DNA from: JBCBSS01 sp039819065
GTDB taxonomy: Bacteria; Bacteroidota; Bacteroidia; Cytophagales; Cyclobacteriaceae
Reading direction: 5' to 3'
DNA length: 48,375 nt
NCBI GenBank assembly: GCA_039819065.1
Contig: JBCBSS010000046.1
Span: forward strand, 1-48,375
Under the pieces are notes generated by a model. That model searched no databases and had not been told where the DNA came from. It saw nothing but the letters and a program-made list of their open reading frames with translations. The translations under genes were made by a program, and so were the position numbers. Shown here piece after piece: positions 8,492-17,178 of this stretch; the first letter of the stretch is position 1, and each line of letters starts with the position of its first letter.

Positions 8492-9513
8492 TTAGTTTCT
8501 AGGCTTAAGAGAGGAAGCTTTACGGTGAAGCGATTGTTCTGATCCAGAATTTGCACCAGCCGATCAGTTAAGAATTCATAACGGGCCTTTATATTACTCA
8601 AACCCACATGAGCAGATTCTTCACTGATCGTATTCTTCTTTTGTAGGTTATTCTCGACTACAATGTACTGTCCTTCTTCCAATCTTATGTCAATATTTAG
8701 CGGTTCATCCCTGGAAATGATATTGTGCTTCACGGCATTTTCTACCAGCATCTGGAGAGAGAGCGGTGCTACTTTTGCTTCGGTATTGTCCGGTATATCA
8801 ACATTCACCTGAAGGCTATCCCCATGCCGGATTTTTTGAAGGAATATATAGGATTTAACAAACTCCAATTCAGTCTGAATATCCACCACCTCTTTGTCTT
8901 TTTGGTCCAATACATAGCGATAGACATTGGACAACCTTTTAATGAACTTGACTGCCTCATCTTGATCTTTGTACACAAGTGCAGAGAGCACATTCAAACT
9001 GTTAAAAAGAAAGTGTGGGTTCACCTGGCTTTTCAAAGATTCGAACTTAGAGGATAAGCTTTCATTTTTGAGTTTTGCGGTATTTAATTCCAGCCTTCGC
9101 CAATTCTGCAAAAACTTTTTGGCGGTAAAAAATGAGGCAATAGCTATAGTGATGATAACTGAGATGATGATGGTGTAATCCGTGTTCTTGATAGTCACAC
9201 CAAATGAACCGTATATTTTGACGATACTAAGCACAGCCACTACGGTAAAGGTGCTCATCGCTCCCAGGGTTACCACAAAGCGCTTGACCGGTTGCTCTAG
9301 CCATGATATTTTTTCTCCCACCAGGTCAGACACATAGCCATTTCCCTTGGAAAGTGTAATCCATATAGTAGCTGATAAAGCCATGGAAACAATCTGATTT
9401 TCCCAGGTAGCCAGACAGGAAGGGCACCAGACAAAGATCCATAATGCCCCAATTACAATCAGTACGAGTATTTCTAGCACAAACTTGTGCCACTTCTTTA
9501 GTTTAATGGCCAT
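8488..9513 (-). CDS. LytS/YehU-type sensor histidine kinase
   Basis: This protein has 341 residues. About four membrane segments fill residues 11-135, then a short coiled linker leads to the His_kinase domain. The phospho-acceptor His167 lies in SQVNPHFLFNSLN, the N-box in LVENAVKHN, and the glycine box in VGLSNIKARY. All residues expected for activity are present. It phosphorylates the LytTR regulator downstream. No separate sensory domain is visible, so the signal may be a membrane state or a partner protein, perhaps the membrane protein encoded 28 bases upstream. Confidence 0.92.
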   Translation of the reverse strand: MAIKLKKWHKFVLEILVLIVIGALWIFVWCPSCLATWENQIVSMALSATIWITLSKGNGYVSDLVGEKISWLEQPVKRFVVTLGAMSTFTVVAVLSIVKIYGSFGVTIKNTDYTIIISVIITIAIASFFTAKKFLQNWRRLELNTAKLKNESLSSKFESLKSQVNPHFLFNSLNVLSALVYKDQDEAVKFIKRLSNVYRYVLDQKDKEVVDIQTELEFVKSYIFLQKIRHGDSLQVNVDIPDNTEAKVAPLSLQMLVENAVKHNIISRDEPLNIDIRLEEGQYIVVENNLQKKNTISEESAHVGLSNIKARYEFLTDRLVQILDQNNRFTVKLPLLSLETK

Positions 9514-9541
9514 TCCTAAATATAGTTAATCTTCACTAAGG

Positions 9542-10243
9542 TTATTTTTCTAAGTTGCTTACAATAACCACATCAGAAAGCTTGGCGCCTCCTTCTAGTC
9601 TCTTCCGATAATAGCGAATGAATAAATTGAGCATCGGCACTCCCACAAGGCTAGGCCAAATCCATGCCCAAACACCAGGCATAAAAGTCATAACTTGTGA
9701 TGAAAATGCCGTCGTAGCGGCTATATAACCCCCTAGCATGCCACCAATATGCTCATAGAGCCACCGCCTTTTATCTTCAGGGGGTTTGGTAAAGGCACTG
9801 TAATTACCTCGCACCGATAGTAAGCCTCCTATACCAAAACCAATTGCCAGATAGGCAAAAAATCCATAAAGCCCGTTAAAGGCCTGGAATGCTCCCCATG
9901 TGATGAAAGCTACGTTAAACAAGAAGGCTATGATTAGAGCGATCCAATCGAGCTTCTTCACTCCCTTACCAAGGTGTAGTTGCTTATGATACAGACTTCT
10001 ATACCCACTAAAAACGGCATAATAGCTAAAGATAGCTATCATCAAAAGAAAGGGAATAAACCTGTAAATGGACAGGATTATAGCAGTAAATGCTACTACG
10101 GTCATTCCCCAGAAGAAGACTTTGCCCCAAATGCGATGCTGCTTCCCTCCTTTTCTAACAGCCATAGCAATGGGTGCTACGACCAGCGAGATAGCTCCTG
10201 CTACAACATGCATGATTAGTAATGATTGGATCAGTATTTTCAT
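9542..10243 (-). CDS. Multi-pass membrane protein, DUF2306-like
   Basis: This protein has about 233 residues, with six or seven membrane helices. The first helices read MHVVAGAISLVVAPIAM, followed by a charged GKQHRIWGKVFF loop. The pattern of His in helix one plus an HR..GR/K loop recalls DUF2306-type proteins of unknown function. I chose the ATG at 10243; the longer frame would use a TTG at 10297 and add 18 unlikely residues. It is the first gene of a run with the LytS kinase and LytTR regulator, which makes a signalling or sensory role possible, though this is only context. Confidence 0.75.
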   Translation of the reverse strand: MKILIQSLLIMHVVAGAISLVVAPIAMAVRKGGKQHRIWGKVFFWGMTVVAFTAIILSIYRFIPFLLMIAIFSYYAVFSGYRSLYHKQLHLGKGVKKLDWIALIIAFLFNVAFITWGAFQAFNGLYGFFAYLAIGFGIGGLLSVRGNYSAFTKPPEDKRRWLYEHIGGMLGGYIAATTAFSSQVMTFMPGVWAWIWPSLVGVPMLNLFIRYYRKRLEGGAKLSDVVIVSNLEK

Positions 10244-10385
10244 AATTCGTAGTGCTTGTATAGGGGCTAAAATCCCGCATTCTGGCTGATCCGGCAAAAA
10301 AAGCTAACCGAATCGTAGACATTGAAGGATGAATCGTAAAAAGCAGTGATGAGGCTTTTGAATATCTACAAGAAGCATTTTAGTT

Positions 10386-10514
10386 GGCGCGCGTTCTTAA
10401 CATGTGCCCATGAGTTTTGAGAACGCGATCGATCGAATCAATCAATTCCTTGGCTGACGCGCGTTTGCAACGCGTGCCCTTAAATTTCGCGAACACACTG
10501 CAAACACGCTCGAT
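10386..10514. repeat. Two tandem REP-like hairpin units
   Basis: The 414-bp spacer before the HtrA-like gene holds two related units. Unit one has arms CGCGTTCT (10390-10397) and AGAACGCG (10420-10427). Unit two has GCGTTTGCA (10461-10469) and TGCAAACACGC (10499-10509). Both start with GCGCGTT, contain a GTGCCC core and end near CGATCG. The arm bases differ between units yet still pair within each. The GC-rich content stands out from the AT-rich surroundings. They resemble REP elements moved by REP-associated tyrosine transposases, but no such gene is here. The rest of the spacer shows nothing recognisable. Confidence 0.6.
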
Positions 10515-10657
10515 CGGGTATCCACACTTTTAGGTCAATCAATTCTGCCAATCTGACCGAATACTTCTCGATTACAGACATATTTTCCGCTAAACACTGA
10601 TTGGATTCTGGTTTGATCGTATTCTGACGATAACCAACTTTCTAGGAAAACTTTTAC

Positions 10658-11584
10658 ATGGATGAATTTTCAAAGATTATCATTAATGCTGTAAATGAAA
10701 GTAAAGATGCAGTGGTAAGAATTGACGTGCTTAAGAACGTCAAAGGCAAGCTGAAGCCGGGTGGCTCGGGCTCTGGATTTATATTCTCTTCCGATGGCTT
10801 CATCTTCACCAATAGCCACGTGGTACACGGGGCAGAGAAAATCAAAGTCACGCTAATCGATGATCGGGAATATCAGGCCGAATTGGTAGGTGAAGACCCG
10901 GATACGGATATCGCGATCGTGAAGATATATTCTGAAGGCTATGCCATCTCCAAACTAGGCGATTCTGGTGATTTGCAAATAGGTCAGTGGGTGATCGCCA
11001 TTGGCAATCCACTGGGCTATCAGCATACTGTGACTACGGGCGTAGTGAGTGCATTAGGTAGAACGATGCGAACACAATCCGGGCGATTGGTGGATAATGT
11101 AATACAATCTGATGCTGCTTTGAATCCTGGCAACTCTGGCGGTCCAATGGTAAATACCGATGGCGCAGTCATTGGCGTGAACACCGCAGTCATAAGTGGC
11201 GCACAGGGATTAAGCTTCTCAGTTGATGTCAATACCGCTAAAACCATAGGGCAGCAACTGATCAAGAATGGTCATGTCTTCAAAGCTTACCTTGGGTTTA
11301 TGCTGCAGGAAATCAACATCAACCCCAAGATCGTGAGACACTACGGATTAGAAAGTCAGCGTGGTTTGTTCATTGTGGGTATTGAAAAGGAGTCTCCCGC
11401 CGCGATGTCACAGGTACAAGAGGGTGATATCATCATTGCTTTCAACGGAAAAACCATTCAAAATACCCATGACCTTTTCAAGGAGCTAAGCGATGAATCT
11501 ATTCTCACTATGGTGGATATCTCCGTGATCAGGCATACTGAAAAACTGAATTACGGCATATTCCCAGCACGCAAAGCAGCTTGA
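10658..11584 (+). CDS. HtrA/DegP-like serine protease with one PDZ domain, no signal peptide
   Basis: This protein has 308 residues. Residues 10-195 form a trypsin-like protease domain with the triad His54 (TNSHVV), Asp84 (TDIAIVK) and Ser160 (NPGNSGGP). Residues about 205-300 form one PDZ domain (IVGIEKESPAA, GDIIIAFNGK). DegP-type enzymes normally act in the periplasm, but this one starts MDEFSKIIINAV with no signal peptide or anchor. An in-frame TAG at 10643-10645 rules out a longer start, so it is probably cytoplasmic. The first residues resemble the chymotrypsin fold start of short HtrA proteins. It is a single gene facing an M1-like peptidase gene. Confidence 0.88.
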   Translation: MDEFSKIIINAVNESKDAVVRIDVLKNVKGKLKPGGSGSGFIFSSDGFIFTNSHVVHGAEKIKVTLIDDREYQAELVGEDPDTDIAIVKIYSEGYAISKLGDSGDLQIGQWVIAIGNPLGYQHTVTTGVVSALGRTMRTQSGRLVDNVIQSDAALNPGNSGGPMVNTDGAVIGVNTAVISGAQGLSFSVDVNTAKTIGQQLIKNGHVFKAYLGFMLQEININPKIVRHYGLESQRGLFIVGIEKESPAAMSQVQEGDIIIAFNGKTIQNTHDLFKELSDESILTMVDISVIRHTEKLNYGIFPARKAA

Positions 11585-11616
11585 TGTCACCTAATAAGAG
11601 TTGTTAGCCATTATAT

Positions 11617-11693
11617 AAAACACTGAAAAAGATATTCTTTCATAAGAAGGGCCTTAAGAGCACTTCGATGTAATTGATCTTTTTCAGTGTTTT
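11617..11693. terminator. Large inverted repeat between convergent genes
   Basis: Perfect 17-base arms (11617-11633 and 11677-11693) beginning AAAACACTGAAAAAGAT are separated by 43 bases. They lie between the convergent HtrA-like gene and the M1-like peptidase gene and carry T- or A-runs on both strands. A bidirectional terminator is the simplest reading; a small palindromic element is the alternative. Confidence 0.5.
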
Positions 11694-11713
11694 ACGCTAA
11701 TTTTCTGTGAACA

Positions 11714-13147
11714 CTAGTAACGTTCAACCAATGACGCAAAAGATGTATGCTCATTAATGATATTGGCATACCGATCTGAATAGAACCAATCCTGCAATAT
11801 ATTCTTTACCCGAGCGTGCTTTGAAATGCAAAATGCCGTAAAGTCTGAAGTTGAGGCCCCAGAAGAGGCGTAGGTTTGATAAAAACCACGATATAAGTCG
11901 ACGAATTTTTGCTTCCCTAACTCCTTATATAATAACCCAAATACCAGACAGGCGGAGGTATATGAAAGTCCTGTCCATCCTTTTTCTCCATACTCTACGA
12001 TCGGCACCTTTCTGTCTGGATACTTTTTAAAATATCTCTTCAGCCTCTGAAAACGCTTTTCTAATTGATCATCAAGCAGGCTGACCCCATTGATTTCATC
12101 ATAAGCCAAGTACTGAAGAAACATAGCCAGACCTTCATTCCAACGGCAAGATGATGGCATATCCTTATCCGGTGCGTTCCATATGTGCGATATCTCATGA
12201 TAAAGCTGACCAATGGATTTAGGATCGTTGAATGCATCAGCGGTCTGTATTATAGTGGGTAGGACTGCTTGTGATCCATAATCTATAGGAATTTCTGTTA
12301 AGGTGATGGCTTTAGCGCTCGCTGGCATCCCAAACCAGTCTTCAAATAGCTCATGCACCTTTTCTATCTGCTCCATTACGTTTTTTGCTCCTAATGAGTC
12401 TTGTGGAAATGAATATATCGTAATCCCTTCATAAGTTGATACATCGTATTTTGAAATGGGCGCAATAATCTCCCCTACTGGCCCATCACTTTCATATCGC
12501 CAGAGTACTCCCTCATCCGTATCTTTCTGTTCTAACAACTTATGCCCAATCCCCACTTTATATGCTTTGGGTAACGTTATTTCCATTGTGAGAGCAAACT
12601 TTTCCTGTCGCCAAAAACTGGACAAGCTCGCATCATTCGGATACGCTATCTGTGGATAACTCATAGATTCAGGACGTATTATGGTAAACTCCGGGTCGAG
12701 TGATTCCTTAACATAGTACATACCAGATTCTTCATAACCTGACAATCCAGTTTGATAAGAGATGATAATGGTTTCGTCCCCATTGGGCGGCAATGGTTGG
12801 TTTAAATGAGCCATTACAGAATTAACCTGGTACGTCTCCCACCCCTCAATCGATCCGATTTTTTGATCAAAATCCAGTTGACCTTCGGTTTTTGATCGAA
12901 TACCCTCAACTGTCGACAAGCGGTGCAAAAGTAAGGGCACCTCAGATACAGGAGCATCCCCGATATTCCTTAAAGTGATCATGGCTCGACCAGTTAAGGT
13001 GTTTAAATGTCTCTCCCATCCTTGATGCTCAAATGGAATTTCGAGGGACAACATATAACTAAGAATATCAATCTTAGTTTCTTGCTTTTGGCAGAATACG
13101 GATGTGCTTACCATAAGCAGCATCGAAACGATGTGGTACTTTTTCAA
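11714..13147 (-). CDS. Exported M1-like metallopeptidase
   Basis: This protein has 477 residues with a signal peptide ending near residue 19-20 (STSVFCQ). Residues 25-240 form a beta-rich N-terminal domain like that of M1 aminopeptidases. Residues 317-321 are HEISH, and Glu338 in WNEGLA is the likely third zinc ligand, with 16 residues in between. The usual M1 spacing is 18, so the loop is shortened. The M1 exopeptidase GAMEN motif is not obvious. A broad metallopeptidase call is safe, but aminopeptidase specificity is not. It is monocistronic and faces the HtrA-like protease gene. Confidence 0.75.
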   Translation of the reverse strand: MKKYHIVSMLLMVSTSVFCQKQETKIDILSYMLSLEIPFEHQGWERHLNTLTGRAMITLRNIGDAPVSEVPLLLHRLSTVEGIRSKTEGQLDFDQKIGSIEGWETYQVNSVMAHLNQPLPPNGDETIIISYQTGLSGYEESGMYYVKESLDPEFTIIRPESMSYPQIAYPNDASLSSFWRQEKFALTMEITLPKAYKVGIGHKLLEQKDTDEGVLWRYESDGPVGEIIAPISKYDVSTYEGITIYSFPQDSLGAKNVMEQIEKVHELFEDWFGMPASAKAITLTEIPIDYGSQAVLPTIIQTADAFNDPKSIGQLYHEISHIWNAPDKDMPSSCRWNEGLAMFLQYLAYDEINGVSLLDDQLEKRFQRLKRYFKKYPDRKVPIVEYGEKGWTGLSYTSACLVFGLLYKELGKQKFVDLYRGFYQTYASSGASTSDFTAFCISKHARVKNILQDWFYSDRYANIINEHTSFASLVERY

Positions 13148-13394
13148 AACCGCAGTCTTTTAGTGAAGATCAATTTGTTAATTGTCTGATGATACTTTAT
13201 TGATGCTTCTGAAAAGAAGACTCAGCTTTTTTGAGAAGGTTTCAGATTTTCTTGAATATTTAATATTGATAATAGTACAAGACGCACAGGATTCTGCGGG
13301 AGTTTGTCGTCCGAGAATGAGTTTGATAGCGCCTCAAAGTGTTGAAAAGTAAGTGAACATATAGCCTAGATAGCTACATACTTGCCTACCCTTT

Positions 13395-13925
13395 TCAGTA
13401 TTCTACCAAAGTGTGAATGTTGTTAGAATAAGGCACTAGCCTGTCTCGGCCGTTGAGAAAAGTGAGATCTACCACAAAGGAAAACCCTAGTACTTCACCT
13501 TTTAATTTACCAATCAACTCTGCGGCAGCGGCAGCTGTTCCTCCGGTGGCTAGCAAGTCATCGTGAATGAGCACTTTCTGCCCAGGTGAAACAGCGTCAA
13601 TATGCATTTCCATTTTGCTAGAACCGTATTCCAAATCATACTCGTAGGATATGACCTCATAGGGTAGTTTACCGGATTTTCTAATTGGTATAAAAGGGAC
13701 GTCCATTTCCCTTGCCAGTGCCATACCAAAAATAAAGCCCCTGGATTCTACACCAGCAATTCCTCCAATGCCATTTGCGGAAAAAGCATCAGCCATGGCT
13801 TTGACAATTTCATTATTGAGTTCCGGATCAGCTAATACCGGGGTGATATCTTTAAAAATAATACCTTCTTTAGGAAAGTCTTTTACGTCTCGGATACGGT
13901 CTTTTATCTTTTCTGCAAGTAGCAT
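13395..13925 (-). CDS. apt: Adenine phosphoribosyltransferase
   Basis: This 176-residue protein makes AMP from adenine and PRPP in purine salvage. Signatures are IRDVKDFPKEGIIFKDITP at the start, ESRGFIFG, and the PRPP loop VLIHDDLLATGGTAAAA. I chose the ATG at 13925, giving MLLAEKIKDRIRDV; the frame could extend 21 residues upstream, but that part is unlike the family and would begin upstream of the predicted promoter. It diverges from the OsmC gene. Confidence 0.95.
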   Translation of the reverse strand: MLLAEKIKDRIRDVKDFPKEGIIFKDITPVLADPELNNEIVKAMADAFSANGIGGIAGVESRGFIFGMALAREMDVPFIPIRKSGKLPYEVISYEYDLEYGSSKMEMHIDAVSPGQKVLIHDDLLATGGTAAAAAELIGKLKGEVLGFSFVVDLTFLNGRDRLVPYSNNIHTLVEY

Positions 13926-13946
13926 TGTCTTCGTTTTTACAGCCGA

Positions 13947-13975
13947 TAAATGTAATGATTTATAACTTAAATCAA
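13947..13975 (-). promoter_or_regulatory. Probable promoter of apt
   Basis: On the minus strand TTG (13973-13975) is followed after 18 bases by TACATTTA (13947-13954), one base from the Bacteroidota -7 consensus TAnnTTTG. The apt ATG lies 21 bases further on. Confidence 0.4.
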
Positions 13976-14028
13976 GGTTTGTAACCAATCTTACTTTTCT
14001 CTCAGAACAAAAGCAATAAGTATATTTT

Positions 14029-14036
14029 TATCTTCG
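14029..14036 (+). promoter_or_regulatory. Possible -7 box for the OsmC operon
   Basis: TATCTTCG lies 30 bases before the ATG at 14067 and fits the looser Bacteroidota -7 pattern TAnnTT(T/C)G. No clear TTG is seen at the -33 position, so the call is weak. Confidence 0.3.
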
Positions 14037-14066
14037 CATCTTCTATTTAAAAATCGCATCAGCGTT

Positions 14067-14474
14067 ATGAAAATAAAAACCCAATTCGTTTCAGATTTTG
14101 TGTATGAAGCCACTAATGAAAATGGCAATACGATCAGTATAGATATGCGCGACGCAGAAGAAAAGGCCAGTCAGGGCCCGATGGAAATGGTGTTGTCGGC
14201 TGTATCCGGATGTGCTGCTGTAGACATTATTCTCATGCTGCGTAAGAAAAGAAAAACCATCATCGACTTTATTGTGGAATCAGAAGCAAAGCGACGTGAT
14301 GAGCCACCCAGAAGCTTTACTTCAATTTTCTCGAAATACATCTTGATCTCACCTGATACAGAATATGAGGAATTGGATAAAGTAGCGAAACTTACCCTAG
14401 ATAAATATTGCTCTGTGGCCTCTTCATTGAACACTAAGGTGGAGTATGCTATAGAGATCAGAAAATCTAAATAG
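14067..14474 (+). CDS. OsmC-family protein
   Basis: This is a 135-residue alpha/beta protein of the OsmC/Ohr superfamily, whose members reduce organic peroxides using two Cys residues. Here a Cys sits in MVLSAVSGCAAVD and a second in LDKYCSVASSLN, in the positions expected for the peroxidatic and resolving residues. The N-terminal DMRDAEEKASQGPMEMVLSA segment is typical of the YhfA-like branch. It is the first gene of a three-gene run with a secreted nuclease-like protein and a gamma carbonic anhydrase. The peroxide substrate is unknown. Confidence 0.88.
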   Translation: MKIKTQFVSDFVYEATNENGNTISIDMRDAEEKASQGPMEMVLSAVSGCAAVDIILMLRKKRKTIIDFIVESEAKRRDEPPRSFTSIFSKYILISPDTEYEELDKVAKLTLDKYCSVASSLNTKVEYAIEIRKSK

Positions 14475-14497
14475 AATAACATTTCAGTGCAGTTGGT

Positions 14498-15592
14498 ATG
14501 AGGAAGAGGTATTTGATTTTGGTGGCACTGTTGTGCCTTGCTGAATATGGTTATGGGCAAAATAGGCCAAAAAAGGGAAAGTTAGATTTTCTGGCTTCTC
14601 ACCATTTTGATGACAGCCCGAGAGGTGATAATAAACTAAGGTTTGTCTTTTACAATGTTGAAAACCTATTTGATACGAAGGACGATTCTCTGAAAAGAGA
14701 TGAGGCTTTCACACCATTTGGTGAACGTCACTGGACATGGGAGAAGTTCAATCGCAAACTGACCAAAACAGCTAAAACGATCAGGGCTATTGGGGGCTGG
14801 GAACCGCCAGAGATTATCGGGCTTTGTGAAATAGAAAATCGCTACGTACTCAATAAGCTTATCTACCATCCCATTCTGGATAGCCTGAATTACCGTATCA
14901 TACACCAGGATTCTCCCGATCGCCGTGGAATTGATGTTGCACTGCTCTACCTGCCAGAGAAATTTAAGATACTTGACCACAGCTTTATACCTATTAGATT
15001 CCCATTCTCGCCTGATTCCAGAACCAGGGATGTGCTCTACGTCAAGGGTGAAACCAACAATAAAGACACACTTCACTTATTCGTCAACCATTGGCCGTCT
15101 AAATTCGGTGGCGAAATAGAAACTCAGCCTAAACGGAACTTTGTCGGTCAGCTCTTGCACCAAAAAGTTGACTCTTTGCTCGCTATGAACCCCGAGAGCA
15201 AGATCATTCTAACCGGTGACCTTAACGACGAACCAGACAGTGAAAGCATTGTCGGTGCCTTAGGTGCTAATTTTCCATCGGATACAATTGAGAACACTCA
15301 GCTTTATAACCTCATGGCTCCCTTACAATGGCAAAGTGGTACTCACTTTTTCGGAGGGGAATGGGGCATATTGGATCAGTTTATCGTTTCGGGAAGCCTT
15401 CTGAACAGCGATAGCCATTCATTTGTATCAAATGGAAGAGCGCAGATATACGATGCTGATTTTTTAATGAAAGAAAACGCAGCAGGAGAAAAGGTGCCGG
15501 ATAGAACTTTTCAAGGCCCTATGTATTTGGGCGGCTTTTCCGATCACTTACCTATCTTTATGGACATCAATCTCGTGCAATCAAGTAACTAA
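14498..15592 (+). CDS. Exported endonuclease/exonuclease/phosphatase-family protein
   Basis: This protein has 364 residues with a signal peptide (residues 1-20, ending EYGYGQ). The Mg-dependent EEP fold is shown in order by RFVFYNVENLFD (Asn and Asp), GLCEIENR (metal-binding Glu), HQDSPDRRGIDVALLY, HLFVNHWPSK (catalytic His), ILTGDLNDEP (Asp, Asn) and a C-terminal FSDHLPI (His). All catalytic positions appear intact. Such proteins cut DNA or remove phosphate from lipids or nucleotides; this large secreted Bacteroidota form is usually annotated as an endonuclease. It follows the OsmC gene by 23 bases and precedes the carbonic anhydrase gene by four. Confidence 0.9.
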   Translation: MRKRYLILVALLCLAEYGYGQNRPKKGKLDFLASHHFDDSPRGDNKLRFVFYNVENLFDTKDDSLKRDEAFTPFGERHWTWEKFNRKLTKTAKTIRAIGGWEPPEIIGLCEIENRYVLNKLIYHPILDSLNYRIIHQDSPDRRGIDVALLYLPEKFKILDHSFIPIRFPFSPDSRTRDVLYVKGETNNKDTLHLFVNHWPSKFGGEIETQPKRNFVGQLLHQKVDSLLAMNPESKIILTGDLNDEPDSESIVGALGANFPSDTIENTQLYNLMAPLQWQSGTHFFGGEWGILDQFIVSGSLLNSDSHSFVSNGRAQIYDADFLMKENAAGEKVPDRTFQGPMYLGGFSDHLPIFMDINLVQSSN

Positions 15593-15596
15593 GCGT

Positions 15597-16082
15597 ATGA
15601 CCAAAGGCAATAATGTATTCATAGCACCAACCGCTACTATCATCGGTGATGTGGTATTAGGAGATAATAGTTCTGTTTGGTTTGGAGCCGTAGTCCGTGG
15701 CGATGTAGAACAAATCAAAATTGGCAATAACACCAACATTCAAGACTTGAGTGTCATTCACGCTGACCCCGGTGTACGGGCCATAATTGGCAATGAAGTG
15801 ATAGTTGGCCATTCAGCCATAGTACATGGCGCTGAGATTGGAGATAATACACTGATTGGTATGAGAGCCACTATTCTAAACCATTCTAAGATCGGAAAGT
15901 ACTGTGTCATTGGTGCCAATACATTGATTACCGAAAAAACCGAAATTCCTGATTTCTCAGTGGTGATGGGATCTCCGGGAAAAGTGGTTAAAGAAGTAAG
16001 CCCAGAGCACAGGGCAAAAATAAAGGCCAATGCCCAACATTATGTGGATTTGGCCTCTGCTTATCTTGAGGGTAAGTTTTAA
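15597..16082 (+). CDS. Gamma carbonic anhydrase-family protein
   Basis: This is a 161-residue left-handed beta-helix protein with hexapeptide repeats (IIGDVV, LGDNSS, IGNNTN, IGDNTL, IGKYCV). The three expected metal-binding His residues are His55 (VIHADPG), His72 (VGHSA) and His77 (IVHGAE). This is the YrdA/CaiE-like branch, where hydration of CO2 is possible but often not shown. It is the last gene of the OsmC run, starting four bases after the nuclease-like gene. A long inverted repeat follows immediately and probably ends the transcript. Confidence 0.9.
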   Translation: MTKGNNVFIAPTATIIGDVVLGDNSSVWFGAVVRGDVEQIKIGNNTNIQDLSVIHADPGVRAIIGNEVIVGHSAIVHGAEIGDNTLIGMRATILNHSKIGKYCVIGANTLITEKTEIPDFSVVMGSPGKVVKEVSPEHRAKIKANAQHYVDLASAYLEGKF

Positions 16083-16165
16083 TTCAATGTCGTTTAGTTA
16101 AGCGCCAATGTGTCCCTCTTTAGGAGAGGATGCTTAAAAATATGCTTAACTAAACGGTATTGAAT
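16082..16165. repeat. Long inverted repeat between convergent genes
   Basis: Arms 16082-16104 and 16143-16165 match at 20 of 23 positions and are separated by 38 bases. The inner part contains a small CCTCT/AGAGG hairpin. It overlaps the carbonic anhydrase stop codon and ends five bases before the beta-barrel gene. A bidirectional terminator or a small MITE-like element are both possible. Confidence 0.55.
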
Positions 16166-16170
16166 ATTGA

Positions 16171-17178
16171 TTATTTACCGAATGCCTCTACTTCGTTGTC
16201 CAGGTTAGTACTGAATACAGGGAAGCTAATCTTAATCAAGGCGTAGAAACCTCTATTCTGCAGCGAAGGTCTTGAGCCAATTTCCGCACCATAAGACCAA
16301 CCAAGGGTTCTGTTGAACTTACCGTCTACTCCCAATCGGAAGCCAATGGCTGATGTCTGAAGTGGCTCAGCTGAAAACTCCTGATCTTGGTAGAAAATGT
16401 TTTCCACCGTAACTGAAGGGGCTACTATGATATCAAAAAAGGTAGTCAATATAAGATCATCTACTCCCGGCTGATAGCGGTCGAATTGCACCGCCACATT
16501 TCTAATCCAGGTATAGGATGCACCCACATACCCGCCTGCTACACTCAAATTGCCGTAGACGCTGACATCTGACGGTAATGCCATAGAGCCATCAAGGGAC
16601 ATGAAATCGCCATTGGTCAAACCTTGGGCTTCGATGGCCCTATTAAAATCTGATGAGGTGTCATAAATCAAACCTCCCAGTCTTATCCCCGTCACTTTTC
16701 TCACCTTACTAGGTATCTCTGCTTTCTTGGGTATTCTTGATGCCCATCTATTGCCTCTATAGCTTTTGCGATATAAGAACATCTTTGTTTTAGAACTCTG
16801 TTCTTCATCTTTGAGGTGATAAGTCGCACCGAATTCGTAGTAGTTGTAAATGAAAGGTGCGTTATCTACTTGGCTATTCCTTTCTGCCCCATCTCGGGTA
16901 ATATCAAATTGGCTAGTATATGTTTTTCTGGCGTGAGCCCTGAAATCGAATTTATCGTCCCAGAAGTAAGTGGCCTCTAATCCAAAGCCTGCGTTGATGT
17001 TGGTCACAAACAGTTCTCCGTAAACCGGTTGGAATTGAACAAAGAGCTTGTTGATGTTGTAAGGCTCGTCATAAGCCTCTTCGTAAGTTACTGTCTTATT
17101 GTTCCCTCTTTGCGCCACCATTTCGCCGGCTGAGAACATCATCATTAGTAGTATTAGAAAAGTGATATTTCTATTCAC
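16171..17178 (-). CDS. Putative outer-membrane beta-barrel protein
   Basis: This protein has 335 residues with a signal peptide ending near residue 22 (GEMVAQ). I do not recognise a named family. The mature part has many alternating polar and aromatic strands (FDFRAHARKTYT, FIYNYYEFGATYHL, VSVYGNLSVAGGYVGASYTW, NRGFYALIKISFPVF) and ends in a strand-like aromatic segment, as outer-membrane barrels do. No catalytic motif is visible. It is probably a single gene; its 3' end meets a long inverted repeat. The localisation is inferred from composition. Confidence 0.6.
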   Translation of the reverse strand: MNRNITFLILLMMMFSAGEMVAQRGNNKTVTYEEAYDEPYNINKLFVQFQPVYGELFVTNINAGFGLEATYFWDDKFDFRAHARKTYTSQFDITRDGAERNSQVDNAPFIYNYYEFGATYHLKDEEQSSKTKMFLYRKSYRGNRWASRIPKKAEIPSKVRKVTGIRLGGLIYDTSSDFNRAIEAQGLTNGDFMSLDGSMALPSDVSVYGNLSVAGGYVGASYTWIRNVAVQFDRYQPGVDDLILTTFFDIIVAPSVTVENIFYQDQEFSAEPLQTSAIGFRLGVDGKFNRTLGWSYGAEIGSRPSLQNRGFYALIKISFPVFSTNLDNEVEAFGK

